From Pantoea sp. Mb-10 (GTDB taxonomy: Bacteria; Pseudomonadota; Gammaproteobacteria; Enterobacterales; Enterobacteriaceae): DNA of 64,000 nucleotides. The stretch covers positions 224,768 to 288,767 of the forward strand of contig NZ_JAJSDX010000007.1 in NCBI RefSeq assembly GCF_021272205.1, in the 5' to 3' direction. This document shows positions 28,334 through 37,382 of this stretch, piece by piece (positions within the stretch are counted from its first letter, which is position 1; every line of letters begins with the position of its first letter). The notes beneath the pieces were generated by a model, which was not told where the DNA came from, did no database searches, and was given only the letters and a program-made list of their open reading frames with translations. A program made the position numbers and the translations under genes.

Positions 28334-28454
28334 TCCTCGCAGAACGGGGCGACGGAACGCCCGTTCTTGCTCACGTTTGTTCACAGCCCGGTGATTGCAA
28401 CTCATCGTCGCCACGCTAGACTGTAGCGCATTGAAAGCGGAGTGAGGCGAGGAT

Positions 28455-29438
28455 GTGAACGTCATTGAAGGAAGCGCGCTAAAAGTATCTGATGCGATCA
28501 TTGCCTGTCAGCTGGACGGACAGGGCGGCATGATCGCGATTGAAGACAAAGATGTGATCCACTGCGAGCGTCCGTGCTGGCTGCATCTCAATTACACCCA
28601 CCGGCAGAGCGCCGACTGGCTACAAAAAACGCCGCTTATTCCCGATTCGGTGCGTGACGCGCTGGCCGGTGACAGTATGCGTCCGCGCGTAACGCGCCTT
28701 GGCGACGGCTTTATGATCGTGCTGCGCAGCGTGAATCACAACGCCGACGCGCGTCCGGATCAGCTGGTGGCGATGCGGGTGTTCATCAACGATAAGCTCA
28801 TCGTCTCTACCCGGCGGCGTAAGGTCAACGCCATTGATGACGTACTGAACGAGCTGCAAGCGGGCAATGGCCCGATTGACGGCGGCAGCTGGCTGGTGGA
28901 GGTGTGTGATGCGCTGACCGATCACGCCAGCGAGTTTATCGAAGAGATGCACGACAAAATAATCGAGTTGGAAGATGCACTGATGGACCAGCAAGTGCCC
29001 GCCCGCGGTGAGCTGGCGCTGTTACGTAAACAATTGATTGTGATGCGACGCTACATGGCACCGCAGCGCGATGTGTATGCGCGCCTCGCCAGTGAAAAAC
29101 TCACCTGGATGAACGATGACGATCGCCGCCGCATGCAGGACGTTGCCGACCGGCTGGGGCGAGGGTTGGACGACCTTAACGCGGGCGTGGCGCGAACCGG
29201 CATTCTCGCTGACGAAGTGGCCTCGCTGTTGGCGGAGTCCATGAACCGTCGCACCTACACTATGTCGCTGATGGCGATGATTTTCCTGCCAGCGACCTTT
29301 TTAACCGGGCTGTTTGGCGTCAATCTTGGCGGCATTCCCGGCGGGAGTTGGCCGATGGGTTTTACGGCGTTTTGCGTTCTGCTGTTGCTGATGGTGGGCG
29401 GCGTGGCGCTGTGGCTTAAGCGGCGCAAGTGGCTATGA
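28455..29438 (+). CDS. zntB: Zinc transporter ZntB
   Basis: A CorA-family inner-membrane transporter for zinc. The 327-residue protein has a large cytoplasmic N-terminal domain and two C-terminal helices, with the CorA/ZntB pore motif GVNLGGIPG between them. The signature segment [20 protein letters not shown] is present. It starts at GTG (28455): the N-terminus [15 protein letters not shown] aligns with E. coli ZntB, and GAGGCGAGGA lies just upstream. The FnrS sRNA follows, as in the zntB-fnrS region of E. coli. Confidence 0.95.
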   Translation: MNVIEGSALKVSDAIIACQLDGQGGMIAIEDKDVIHCERPCWLHLNYTHRQSADWLQKTPLIPDSVRDALAGDSMRPRVTRLGDGFMIVLRSVNHNADARPDQLVAMRVFINDKLIVSTRRRKVNAIDDVLNELQAGNGPIDGGSWLVEVCDALTDHASEFIEEMHDKIIELEDALMDQQVPARGELALLRKQLIVMRRYMAPQRDVYARLASEKLTWMNDDDRRRMQDVADRLGRGLDDLNAGVARTGILADEVASLLAESMNRRTYTMSLMAMIFLPATFLTGLFGVNLGGIPGGSWPMGFTAFCVLLLLMVGGVALWLKRRKWL

Positions 29439-29502
29439 CGTTCTGATCAACATGGCGTTGCGTGGGATGCGCGCTTACGCTGAGGCGAAAAAACGCATAA
29501 AC

Positions 29503-29516
29503 CTGATCGAAATCAA
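29503..29516 (+). promoter_or_regulatory. FNR-binding site of fnrS
   Basis: CTGATCGAAATCAA matches the FNR consensus TTGATnnnnATCAA at 9 of 10 fixed positions. Its centre is about 42 bp upstream of the predicted fnrS start (29552), the spacing of a class II activator site. Anaerobic activation by FNR is therefore expected; fnr itself lies in this window at 51255. Confidence 0.85.
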
Positions 29517-29551
29517 AACGCTTCTGGGCGCAGCGCGGCACACTCTCTCTT

Positions 29552-29671
29552 GCAGGTGAATGCAACGTCAAGCGATGGGCGTTGTGCTCCACATTGTCTT
29601 ACTTCTTGATTTCGCACGAATGTTTAACCGCATTAATGCGCACACGCCGGCATCACTGCCGGCTTTTTTTT
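29552..29671 (+). ncRNA. fnrS: Anaerobically induced small RNA FnrS
   Basis: FnrS is an Hfq-dependent sRNA made under FNR control that represses genes of aerobic metabolism and oxidative stress. The first 36 nt (GCAGGTGAATGCAACGTCAA followed by GCGATGGGCGTTGTGC) are almost identical to E. coli FnrS, including the single-stranded seed GGTGAATGCAACGTCAAG. The 3' end is a rho-independent terminator: stem GCCGGC/GCCGGC (29646-29663) plus eight T. Total length is about 120 nt, compared with about 122 in E. coli. The middle part is more diverged. Confidence 0.95.
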
Positions 29672-29737
29672 GCCCGCCTGGCCTGAGTGCATTTCTTTTC
29701 CTACGCTTACAAGACATCCAGCGAAAAGGAGAAGGGC

Positions 29738-29884
29738 ATGCAACCATTCACTGCCAGTGAACCCATTCCAACCGATCCGCCACCGATTCCCGAACCGATA
29801 CCGCAGCCTCAGCCGATACCGGAGCCGGATCCGCCGCACGATCCGGCTTATCCGCCCATCTCGGACCCGCCGCCACACGGGTAA
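29738..29884 (+). CDS. Tiny proline-rich protein
   Basis: A 48-residue ORF beginning MQPFTASEPIPTDPPPIPEP; about 40 percent of residues are Pro, in a PxP/PEP pattern like the linkers of TonB or TolA, with no membrane or signal segment. AAGGAG lies 6 nt before the ATG, and a strong terminator follows the stop by a few bases, so it looks like a real gene. It sits 66 bp after the FnrS terminator and is convergent with ttcA. I do not recognise it. Whether it is expressed alone or by read-through from fnrS is unknown. Confidence 0.55.
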   Translation: MQPFTASEPIPTDPPPIPEPIPQPQPIPEPDPPHDPAYPPISDPPPHG

Positions 29885-29919
29885 TAAAAAAGGCGCGTTG
29901 TGATCAACGCGCCTTTTTT
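29885..29919. terminator. Bidirectional terminator between the proline-rich ORF and ttcA
   Basis: A perfect 9-bp stem, GGCGCGTTG/CAACGCGCC, with a TGAT loop is flanked by A7 on the left and T6 on the right, so it works for both convergent genes. Confidence 0.93.
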
Positions 29920-29929
29920 GTCTGCACCG

Positions 29930-30868
29930 TTACTTGATTTCGAGTACGTCGAGCCGAATCTGTTTTTCAGCGAGGTCGTCGTCTTCTTCAGGCTGCCAGC
30001 CCGCGGGCTTGAGCGGCAGCGTTTCACGATCAAAGCCGATGTCGCCGCCGTCGACCACTGCGTCGCCGTGACGCAGCCCTTTAAAATCAAACAGCGCAGT
30101 ATCGGCCATGTGTGAGGGCACAATATCCTGCATCGCGCTGAACATGGTTTCCAAACGTCCCGGATAACGCTTGTCCCAGTCACGCAGCATATCGCCCACC
30201 ACCTGACGTTGAAGATTCGGCTGTGAACCGCACAGGTTGCAGGGAATAATGGGGAACTGACGCGCTTCGGCAAAGCGGATAATATCCTTTTCGCGGCAGT
30301 AAGCCAGCGGGCGGATGACGATATGTTTGCCGTCATCGCTCATCAGCTTGGGCGGCATGCCTTTCATCTTGCCGCCATAGAACATGTTCAGGAACAGCGT
30401 CTGTAAAATATCGTCGCGATGATGACCGAGCGCAATCTTGGTGCAGCCTAATTCGCTCGCGGTGCGGTAGAGAATGCCGCGACGCAAGCGGGAGCACAGT
30501 GAGCAGGTCGTTTTGCCTTCCGGGATTTTTTCTTTAACGATTGAGTAGGTGTCTTCGGTGACAATTTTGTACTCAATGCCAAGTTCTTCCAGCCATGCGG
30601 GTAGAATATGCGCCGGGAAGCCGGGCTGTTTCTGGTCGAGGTTCACTGCCACCAGCGAAAAGTTCACCGGTGCGCTCTTTTGTAAGCTGCGCAGTATTTC
30701 CAGCATGGTGTAGCTGTCTTTGCCTCCGGACAGGCACACCATGATGCGATCGCCTTCTTCAATCATGTTGAAGTCGGCAATGGCTTCGCCGACATTGCGG
30801 CGCAGACGCTTTTGCAGCTTATTCAGGTTGTACTGTTCTTTTTTACTTACTTCTTGATTTTCTGACAT
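29930..30868 (-). CDS. ttcA: tRNA 2-thiocytidine(32) synthetase TtcA
   Basis: TtcA thiolates cytidine 32 of some tRNAs, using ATP and an oxygen-sensitive iron-sulfur cluster. The 312-residue protein has the PP-loop [13 protein letters not shown], and cysteine motifs [10 protein letters not shown] and CNLCGSQPN that hold the cluster. The ATG at 30868 starts [20 protein letters not shown], aligned with E. coli TtcA; the GTG at 30877 is a less likely alternative. It is near-identical to E. coli TtcA in the core. Convergent with the tiny proline-rich gene, sharing a terminator with it. Confidence 0.96.
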   Translation of the reverse strand: MSENQEVSKKEQYNLNKLQKRLRRNVGEAIADFNMIEEGDRIMVCLSGGKDSYTMLEILRSLQKSAPVNFSLVAVNLDQKQPGFPAHILPAWLEELGIEYKIVTEDTYSIVKEKIPEGKTTCSLCSRLRRGILYRTASELGCTKIALGHHRDDILQTLFLNMFYGGKMKGMPPKLMSDDGKHIVIRPLAYCREKDIIRFAEARQFPIIPCNLCGSQPNLQRQVVGDMLRDWDKRYPGRLETMFSAMQDIVPSHMADTALFDFKGLRHGDAVVDGGDIGFDRETLPLKPAGWQPEEDDDLAEKQIRLDVLEIK

Positions 30869-31039
30869 TATTTTCACGCTTAACAGTGAAGACCAGGATC
30901 GTTAGCGGCAGAGAGGAACCTACGCGGCGCTCAACCCTCTTTAACATGAGTGCGTATGGTACGGATTGCTGCCGCGAATGCCAGCGTCAGCTACACTCTT
31001 TTCATGCTTTTCATGAATGAGGCGTTTTTACCGCGCCGA

Positions 31040-31696
31040 TCACATCATCTCCAGGGAATGCACCCCTTTGACTTCCATCACCTTGTCATAGATGGCGTGC
31101 AGCGGGGCGCTGCGTGACAATGTCACTTCTACGCTTAGCTCACACAGGCCACTCTCTTCATCGCGGTTCACCACGGCGATGCGGCCGTAGCGCAAATGCT
31201 CCCGTTGTAAGACCAGAAGCACCAATGGCACGCTTTTCGGCTTCAGCTGCACCAGCAGCGTATGGTGGCGCCCAATCAACCAGTGGCTAATGCGCCGAAA
31301 CGTTTCCAGCACCACCAGCGCCAGCACGGTGCCGTAAATACCAATTTCGTACATGCCGCTACCAATCACCAACCCAATTGCCGCGGTAACCCACAGCCCA
31401 GCGGCGGTGGTGAGGCCTTTGACAATCTGCTTTTGAATGATAATGGTGCCCGCGCCGAGAAAGCCCATGCCGCTGACCACCTGTGCCGCGATTCGGCTGG
31501 GATCCAGCGCCACATGGTCATTAGTCAGCATGTCGGCAAAGCCATACTTTGATACCAGCATAAACATCGCGCTGCCGATGCCGACGAGAATATGGGTGCG
31601 CAGTCCCGCCTCTTTGGCGCGCATTTGTCGCTCCAGGCCAATCAGGCCGCCCAAAATACCGGCAAGGGCAATGCGAATGAGCATGTCAGTTAACAT
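31040..31696 (-). CDS. MgtC/SapB family membrane protein
   Basis: A 218-residue inner-membrane protein of the MgtC family (unrelated to the Sap transporter permease despite the name). It begins MLTDMLIRIALAGILGGLIG, followed by the family signature GLERQMRAKEAGLRTHILVG. A conserved GMGFLGAGTIIIQK motif and several helices follow, then a soluble ACT-like C-terminal domain (RIAVVNRDEESGLCELSVEV). The strong GGAGG 6 nt before the ATG at 31696 decides the start; the longer frame to 31831 is rejected. Family members bear on magnesium limitation and F-type ATPase or membrane potential; the precise role here is not known. A matS site lies within it. Confidence 0.9.
   Translation of the reverse strand: MLTDMLIRIALAGILGGLIGLERQMRAKEAGLRTHILVGIGSAMFMLVSKYGFADMLTNDHVALDPSRIAAQVVSGMGFLGAGTIIIQKQIVKGLTTAAGLWVTAAIGLVIGSGMYEIGIYGTVLALVVLETFRRISHWLIGRHHTLLVQLKPKSVPLVLLVLQREHLRYGRIAVVNRDEESGLCELSVEVTLSRSAPLHAIYDKVMEVKGVHSLEMM
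31114..31126. other. matS site (MatP binding)
   Basis: GTGACAATGTCAC fits GTGACRNYGTCAC exactly. Second of three such sites in the window. Confidence 0.75.
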
Positions 31697-31875
31697 TTTT
31701 CCTCCTGTCAGTGGAATAAGCGGGGTAATACCGCTGCCGCGACTGCAAACAGGATAATTCTGCTTGCAATGCTTATTCTTAAATTTTGTAAAAAGCTGTG
31801 TCGCCCCTCGACCCCGCGCAGCTGCTGACATATGCTGAGTCCTCTTTTGTACCCGACACCCCCGGAGCCCGACTG

Positions 31876-32145
31876 ATGAAAGCCGCTACATTATTGCTGG
31901 CTGGCGCAGCGCTGTTACTTGCTGGCTGCAGCAGCAACAGCGACGAACCGCCGCAACAGGCCACCGCCGCCCACGTTTCACCGCATGTGGTGATGTCATC
32001 CTTGGCGGAAGTCAATTGCAGCAACGCCGGGGGAACGCTGGCGTTTTCGCGTCAGCTTGATGGATCGCGCATTGGCATGTGTCAGCTAGGCAATGGCCGC
32101 CGCTGCGATGAGCAGGCGCTGATGGGCGGACGCTGCGCCCGCTAA
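31876..32145 (+). CDS. DUF333 family lipoprotein
   Basis: An 89-residue outer-envelope lipoprotein. The signal peptide MKAATLLLAGAALLLAGCSS carries the lipobox LAGC, so Cys18 is the predicted lipidated residue; the following Ser favours sorting to the outer membrane. The C-terminal part (VNCSNAGGTLAFSRQLDGSR, then CQLGNGRRCDEQALMGGRC) is the small cysteine-rich DUF333 domain, as in E. coli YoaF and so-called Hlx/hemolysin-type lipoproteins. The ATG at 31876 starts the signal peptide. It is convergent with ldhA, occupying the place that hslJ has in E. coli. Function unknown. Confidence 0.85.
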   Translation: MKAATLLLAGAALLLAGCSSNSDEPPQQATAAHVSPHVVMSSLAEVNCSNAGGTLAFSRQLDGSRIGMCQLGNGRRCDEQALMGGRCAR

Positions 32146-32161
32146 CGCAGGCGCAACTTTG

Positions 32162-33154
32162 CTATGCAGTGACCTCATTTTCACTCTGTTCGCCGCGTTC
32201 GATACGCTGAAGATTGTCGAGCGTGGTTTCTGAGATAGCGGTCAGGGCTTCGGCCGTCAGAAACGCCTGATGCCCAGTAAAGAGCACGTTATGGCAGGCA
32301 GACAGGCGGCGGAAAACGTCATCCTGAATCACATCGTTAGATTTATCTTCAAAAAAGAGATCGCGCTCATTCTCATAAACATCCATACCGAGTGAGCCAA
32401 TTTTCTGCTGTTTCAGCGCGTCAATCGCCGCTTGTGAGTCAATTAAGCCGCCGCGGCTGGTGTTGATGATCATCACGCCATCTTTCATCTGGCTAAACGC
32501 TTCTGCATTGAGCAGATGGTGGTTTTCCGGCGTCATCGGGCAGTGCAGCGTGATCACGTCAGATTGCGCGAACAGGGTGTGCAAATCGACGTATTCCGCA
32601 CACAATGCGCGGGCGGCTTCCGCCGGATAAGGATCGTACGCCAGCAGGCGCATGCCAAATCCCTTGAGAATGCGCAGGGCGGCCAACCCGATTTTCCCCG
32701 TGCCAATAATGCCCGCCGTTTTGTTGTACATGTTGAAGCCGGTCAGGCCATCCAGCGAAAAGTTGGCGTCGCGCGTGCGCTGGTAGGCGCGATGGATGCG
32801 GCGGTTCAACGCCATCATCAAGCCCACCGCATGCTCGGCCACCGCTTCGGGCGAGTAAGCGGGCACGCGCACCACTTTGAGGTTAAGCGCGGCGGCGGCC
32901 TGCAGATCGACGTTGTTGAAACCCGCGCAGCGCAGCGCGATGTATTTCACGCCCACGGCGGCGAGCTCTTCCAATACCGCTTTGCTGGCGTCATCGTTAA
33001 CAAAAATGCACACCGCATCGCACCCTGCGGCATTTTTTGCAGTGGTTTCACTCAGTAGAAAATCAAAATAGGTGAGATCAAAGCCAAAGCGCGCATTGAC
33101 CTGATCGAGGTACTTTTGGTCATAGTGTTTGGTGCTGTAAACCGCAACTTTCAT
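32162..33154 (-). CDS. ldhA: Fermentative D-lactate dehydrogenase (NAD-dependent)
   Basis: LdhA reduces pyruvate to D-lactate with NADH during anaerobic or acid growth. The 330-residue protein starts MKVAVYSTKHYDQKYLDQVN, aligned with E. coli LdhA. It carries the dinucleotide motif GIIGTGKIGLAALRILKGFG and the D-2-hydroxyacid dehydrogenase catalytic segments (PEAVAEHAVGLMM and LFTGHQAFLT, the latter with the catalytic His). Upstream frames to 33178 are rejected. Divergent from ydbH, as in E. coli. Confidence 0.96.
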   Translation of the reverse strand: MKVAVYSTKHYDQKYLDQVNARFGFDLTYFDFLLSETTAKNAAGCDAVCIFVNDDASKAVLEELAAVGVKYIALRCAGFNNVDLQAAAALNLKVVRVPAYSPEAVAEHAVGLMMALNRRIHRAYQRTRDANFSLDGLTGFNMYNKTAGIIGTGKIGLAALRILKGFGMRLLAYDPYPAEAARALCAEYVDLHTLFAQSDVITLHCPMTPENHHLLNAEAFSQMKDGVMIINTSRGGLIDSQAAIDALKQQKIGSLGMDVYENERDLFFEDKSNDVIQDDVFRRLSACHNVLFTGHQAFLTAEALTAISETTLDNLQRIERGEQSENEVTA

Positions 33155-33315
33155 TGTTTCACTCCTGAAAAATGCCACGACGTTATCGTTACAGAATAAC
33201 GTCTTCCATCCGGTTTTGCTGCGCTTAAGGCAGACTAAGGCGTAACGCCTTCATAAAACGCAGATAACATGCCATCATCTTGGGCAGGATCATATCAACA
33301 GGAACGTTAGCTGCC

Positions 33316-35931
33316 ATGAGGCGTGGCCTTCGTCGAACTCTTGCTGCTCTACTGGCGCTGACCGTGCTGATAGTGGGATTGCTGCTGACCGTCACGCAGT
33401 GGCTGCCGCGCGTTGTCGGGCTGTGGTTGCCCGAAGATACCCGCATTGCACTTGACGGCGCGCCGGGTTGGCACGCAGGCAACCTGCGCTTTCCTGCGGT
33501 ACGCTATTACGCGGGAGAATGCGCGCTGGCGCAGGTGCAGGCGGCACAGCTTGGCTGGCATCAGCACCGTTGGCACCTGCAGGCGGGCCGCGTTCAGCTG
33601 GATACTGATTGTCTGGCATCGCTACCGCACAGCAGCAGCGCGGCACCGCGCTCGTTGGCTGAGTGGCAGCAGCGTCTGCCGGGCGCGGACGTGCGGATTG
33701 ATCGTCTGACGCTTCTCCCCTGGCCGCAGTATGCTGGGCGCCTCGATTTGACACTGGATAAACGCGACCAGCGCGTGCGCTTTCAGGGCGAGAATCTGCA
33801 ACTGAATGCTCAGTTGAAAGGGCAGCAGCTGCATCTTACGCGCCTTGAGCTGGCGTATCCCGCGCTAACGTCACCGCTGACGCTCTCGGGTGATTTCACC
33901 TTATCCACGCTGGCGCAAGGGGTACCGGTGGCGGGCGAACTGCACGGCGGCCTCCATCTCGCGCAGTGGCCACAGCCGCTTGCCGTGACGCTAAACTGGC
34001 AGCACCAGCAGGGTGAATTACAGGTGACGCAGCAGGGCATCGATCGACCGCTGCTGCGTCTGCCGTGGCAGGCGGATAGCCAGCAAATTCGTATCCACGA
34101 CGGTGAGTGGCGCTGGCCTCAGGCCGATCAGCCTCTTTCGGGCGGCGTAGCGCTAACGCTGCAAAACTGGCAGCAAGGGCTCGCGCAGACCGAAATTCGC
34201 GGCCGCGCCAACCTTTTAACGCGCGGCCGCGGCGGCAAAGGTAACCTGGTGCTCAGCGTTGGGCCGGGCGCGTTGCGCTTCACCGATAGCGCGTTACCTT
34301 TCCAGCTGACCGGCGAGAGCAAACTCGCCGATCTGCAACTCTTTGGCAGCCTGCCTGGCCTCCTGCACGGCAGCATTCTCTCCCCCCAACTCACGCTGAA
34401 ACCCGGTGCGCTGCTGCGCTTGCGCGGTCGCCTGCTTTCAACGCTGGACGTTGATGAGGCGCGCTGGCCGCTGGCGGGAGTGACGCTGGGCGCCGGCGGC
34501 ATTGATGGCCGCCTGCAGGCGATTCTTCGCGCGCACGACAGCGGACTCGGGCGCTTTACACTGCATCTGGATGGTCACGCCAATCACTTCTGGCCAGACA
34601 GCGGGCGCTGGAACTGGCGCTATTGGGGCAAGGGCGAAATGGTGCCGCTGCAGGCGCGCTGGGATGTGAAAGGCACCGGCAGCTGGCAGGGAACGCAAAT
34701 CACGCTGGATACCCTCGATACCGGGTTCGACCAACTCGCCTATGGCGGCGTGACCGTGGCCAAGCCGCGCCTGCGCCTGACCGCGCCGGTGCGCTGGGCG
34801 CGCGATCCGGCACGCGCCTCATTCGCCGGCGGCTTTACGCTGCGCGCCGGACAAACGCAGTTTGACTACGGTGGCAGGCTGCCGCCGTCGCAGCTGGATT
34901 TCCAGGCGGTGGGGAATGATCCCGGCCATTTCCAGTGGCGTGGCCAGTTAACCGCCGCCGAGATCGGCCCCCTGCGCGTGCACGGCCGCTGGGACGGAAC
35001 GCGACTGCGCGGACAGGCGTGGTGGCCTTCACAGTCGCTGGCGGTGTTTCAACCGCTGCTGAGCAGCGACATGAAAATGCGGATTCAGTCGGGTCAGCTC
35101 CGCGCGCAAGTGGCCTTTTCCGCCGCGCCAGCGCAAGGGTTTGAGGCAGGCGGTTTCTGGGCCGTGAAGCAGGGCAGCGTCTGGATGCCGGACAGTGAAA
35201 TCAATGGCATTGACTTTACGTTGCCGTTCCGCCTGAAAGCACACCAGTGGCAGCTCGGCCGCCGCGGCCCGGTGTCACTGCGCATTGCCGAAGTCAAAAA
35301 CCAGTTTGCGCTGCAAAACATCACAGCCGATCTGCAAGGCCACTATCCGTGGCAGCCGCGTCAGCCACTCACGCTGAGCAATGTGAATTTTGACCTGCTG
35401 GGTGGACACGTTAGCATGCCGTGGCTGTCGCTGCCTCAGCGGCAGCCGGCGCGCATTACGCTGAGCAGCATCAATCTGAGCCGGCTGGTGACCGCGCTGA
35501 AGCCTAAGCAATTTGCGATGTCGGGCGAGGTCAACGGCGAGTTACCGCTGTGGGTAAATAACCCGCGCTGGCTAATCGAAAAAGGGTGGATTGCCAACAG
35601 CGGGCCGCTAACGTTCCGCCTTGATAAAGACATGGCGGATGCCATCGTCAAAAACAACGTGGCGGCCGGAGCAGCACTGGACTGGCTGCGTTACATGGAA
35701 ATGTCGCGTGCGTGGGCCACGCTGGATCTGGACAATGTTGGTAACCTGTCTCTGCAAGCGGAAGTTAAAGGCACCAGCCAGTTCAGCAATCGCCGTCAAC
35801 AGGTCAACTTGAACTACCGTCATCAGGAAAATCTTTTTCAGCTGTGGCGCAGCCTGCGCTTTGGCGATAACTTGCAATCTTGGGTAGAGCAACACGCTAC
35901 CCTGCCATCCAGAAAGGATCCCCAACCATGA
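33316..35931 (+). CDS. ydbH: YdbH, AsmA-like intermembrane phospholipid transport protein
   Basis: YdbH is an inner-membrane-anchored, periplasm-spanning member of the AsmA-like group that, with TamB and YhdP, carries phospholipids to the outer membrane. The 871-residue protein has an N-terminal signal anchor (LAALLALTVLIVGLLLTVTQ) and then a long beta-rich region. The C-terminal dicarboxylate-type domain is recognisable in KQFAMSGEVNGELPLWVNNP and YMEMSRAWATLDLDNVGN. ATG 33316 is chosen over an in-frame TTG at 33280. Its end overlaps ynbE by 4 bp. Length matches E. coli YdbH (879). The final LWRSLRFGDNLQSWVEQHA is highly conserved. Confidence 0.95.
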   Translation: MRRGLRRTLAALLALTVLIVGLLLTVTQWLPRVVGLWLPEDTRIALDGAPGWHAGNLRFPAVRYYAGECALAQVQAAQLGWHQHRWHLQAGRVQLDTDCLASLPHSSSAAPRSLAEWQQRLPGADVRIDRLTLLPWPQYAGRLDLTLDKRDQRVRFQGENLQLNAQLKGQQLHLTRLELAYPALTSPLTLSGDFTLSTLAQGVPVAGELHGGLHLAQWPQPLAVTLNWQHQQGELQVTQQGIDRPLLRLPWQADSQQIRIHDGEWRWPQADQPLSGGVALTLQNWQQGLAQTEIRGRANLLTRGRGGKGNLVLSVGPGALRFTDSALPFQLTGESKLADLQLFGSLPGLLHGSILSPQLTLKPGALLRLRGRLLSTLDVDEARWPLAGVTLGAGGIDGRLQAILRAHDSGLGRFTLHLDGHANHFWPDSGRWNWRYWGKGEMVPLQARWDVKGTGSWQGTQITLDTLDTGFDQLAYGGVTVAKPRLRLTAPVRWARDPARASFAGGFTLRAGQTQFDYGGRLPPSQLDFQAVGNDPGHFQWRGQLTAAEIGPLRVHGRWDGTRLRGQAWWPSQSLAVFQPLLSSDMKMRIQSGQLRAQVAFSAAPAQGFEAGGFWAVKQGSVWMPDSEINGIDFTLPFRLKAHQWQLGRRGPVSLRIAEVKNQFALQNITADLQGHYPWQPRQPLTLSNVNFDLLGGHVSMPWLSLPQRQPARITLSSINLSRLVTALKPKQFAMSGEVNGELPLWVNNPRWLIEKGWIANSGPLTFRLDKDMADAIVKNNVAAGAALDWLRYMEMSRAWATLDLDNVGNLSLQAEVKGTSQFSNRRQQVNLNYRHQENLFQLWRSLRFGDNLQSWVEQHATLPSRKDPQP

Positions 35932-36116
35932 GCCTGAGGGCATTCGCGTTGCTGGCAGCCGTCCTGCCGCTGCTGGGCTGCGTGCCGCGCATTGAAGTGG
36001 CGGCGCCAAAAGAGCCCATTACCATTAACATGAACGTAAAAATCGAACACGAGATCCACATTAAGGTGGATAAAGATGTCGAAGCGCTGTTAAAAGAGCA
36101 GAGCGGCCTGTTTTGA
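35928..36116 (+). CDS. ynbE: Outer-membrane lipoprotein YnbE
   Basis: A 62-residue lipoprotein that interacts with YdbH to complete the bridge to the outer membrane. Signal peptide MSLRAFALLAAVLPLLGCVP with lipobox LLGC; mature part IEVAAPKEPITINMNVKIEH is nearly identical to E. coli YnbE. AAAGGA lies 11 nt before the ATG, and the start overlaps the ydbH stop (ATGA), coupling translation. Confidence 0.96.
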   Translation: MSLRAFALLAAVLPLLGCVPRIEVAAPKEPITINMNVKIEHEIHIKVDKDVEALLKEQSGLF

Positions 36117-36127
36117 GGAGCGGAACG

Positions 36128-36448
36128 ATGAAACGCAGCGTAATGGCGCTGGTTGTTGCCCTGTTGCTCGCCCCTTCGGCTTGGGCGCTAACGCTTGACG
36201 AGGCGCGTCAGCAGGGACGCGTAGGGGAAACCCTTAGCGGCTATATTGCCGCCCGTCAGCAGGATAAGGAAACGCTGGCCCTGGTGGCACGCATCAATGC
36301 GGGCCGTGCCGAACAGTATCAGCGTGTGGCGCAGCAAAATCGCCTGACGACGCAAGAGGTTGGACGTATTGCCGGTGAAAAACTGGTTGCGCGCGCATCG
36401 GCGGGGGAATATGTGCGGGGTATCAACGGGCAGTGGCTGCAAAAGTAA
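36128..36448 (+). CDS. ydbL: YdbL, periplasmic modulator of YdbH-YnbE
   Basis: A 106-residue secreted DUF1318 protein. Signal peptide MKRSVMALVVALLLAPSAWA, then LTLDEARQQGRVGETLSGYI and a C-terminal LVARASAGEYVRGINGQW that are conserved in YdbL. E. coli YdbL tunes the YdbH-YnbE interaction. The ATG at 36128 follows GAGGAGCGGAACG; the in-frame TTG at 36113 is less likely. Last gene of the operon; the hairpin after it is oriented for azoR. Confidence 0.94.
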   Translation: MKRSVMALVVALLLAPSAWALTLDEARQQGRVGETLSGYIAARQQDKETLALVARINAGRAEQYQRVAQQNRLTTQEVGRIAGEKLVARASAGEYVRGINGQWLQK

Positions 36449-36460
36449 TTTGTGCGCCAT

Positions 36461-36486
36461 AAAAAAGCCGGGCGCTCAGGCCCGGC
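36461..36486 (-). terminator. Intrinsic terminator of azoR
   Basis: Read on the minus strand, the perfect stem GCCGGGC/GCCCGGC with a 6-nt loop is followed by six T. It lies 50 bp after the azoR stop, inside the convergent ydbL-azoR gap. Confidence 0.88.
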
Positions 36487-36536
36487 AATGACGGCATTCT
36501 GCCCTTTTATCGCAGGGCAGTTATTCAATGCAACAT

Positions 36537-37163
<627 letters not shown>

Positions 37164-37382
37164 TTACCGCTGAATGGGTCTCACTCTACGGCGTTAACCG
37201 CGCCGCGAAAAGCGCAATATTTCGAGAGCTATGTTCGAATTTATTGAATAAGCACAGCCACCTGCGCGCGAAGCCTGGGAGAGAATGTGCTATCATGCCC
37301 GATAGTTATTTTTCCGCCAGACTCTGTCAGCCGGGCTGCGAACGCATGCCGGGCTTGCCGCGACAACAGGTAATTCGTCACT

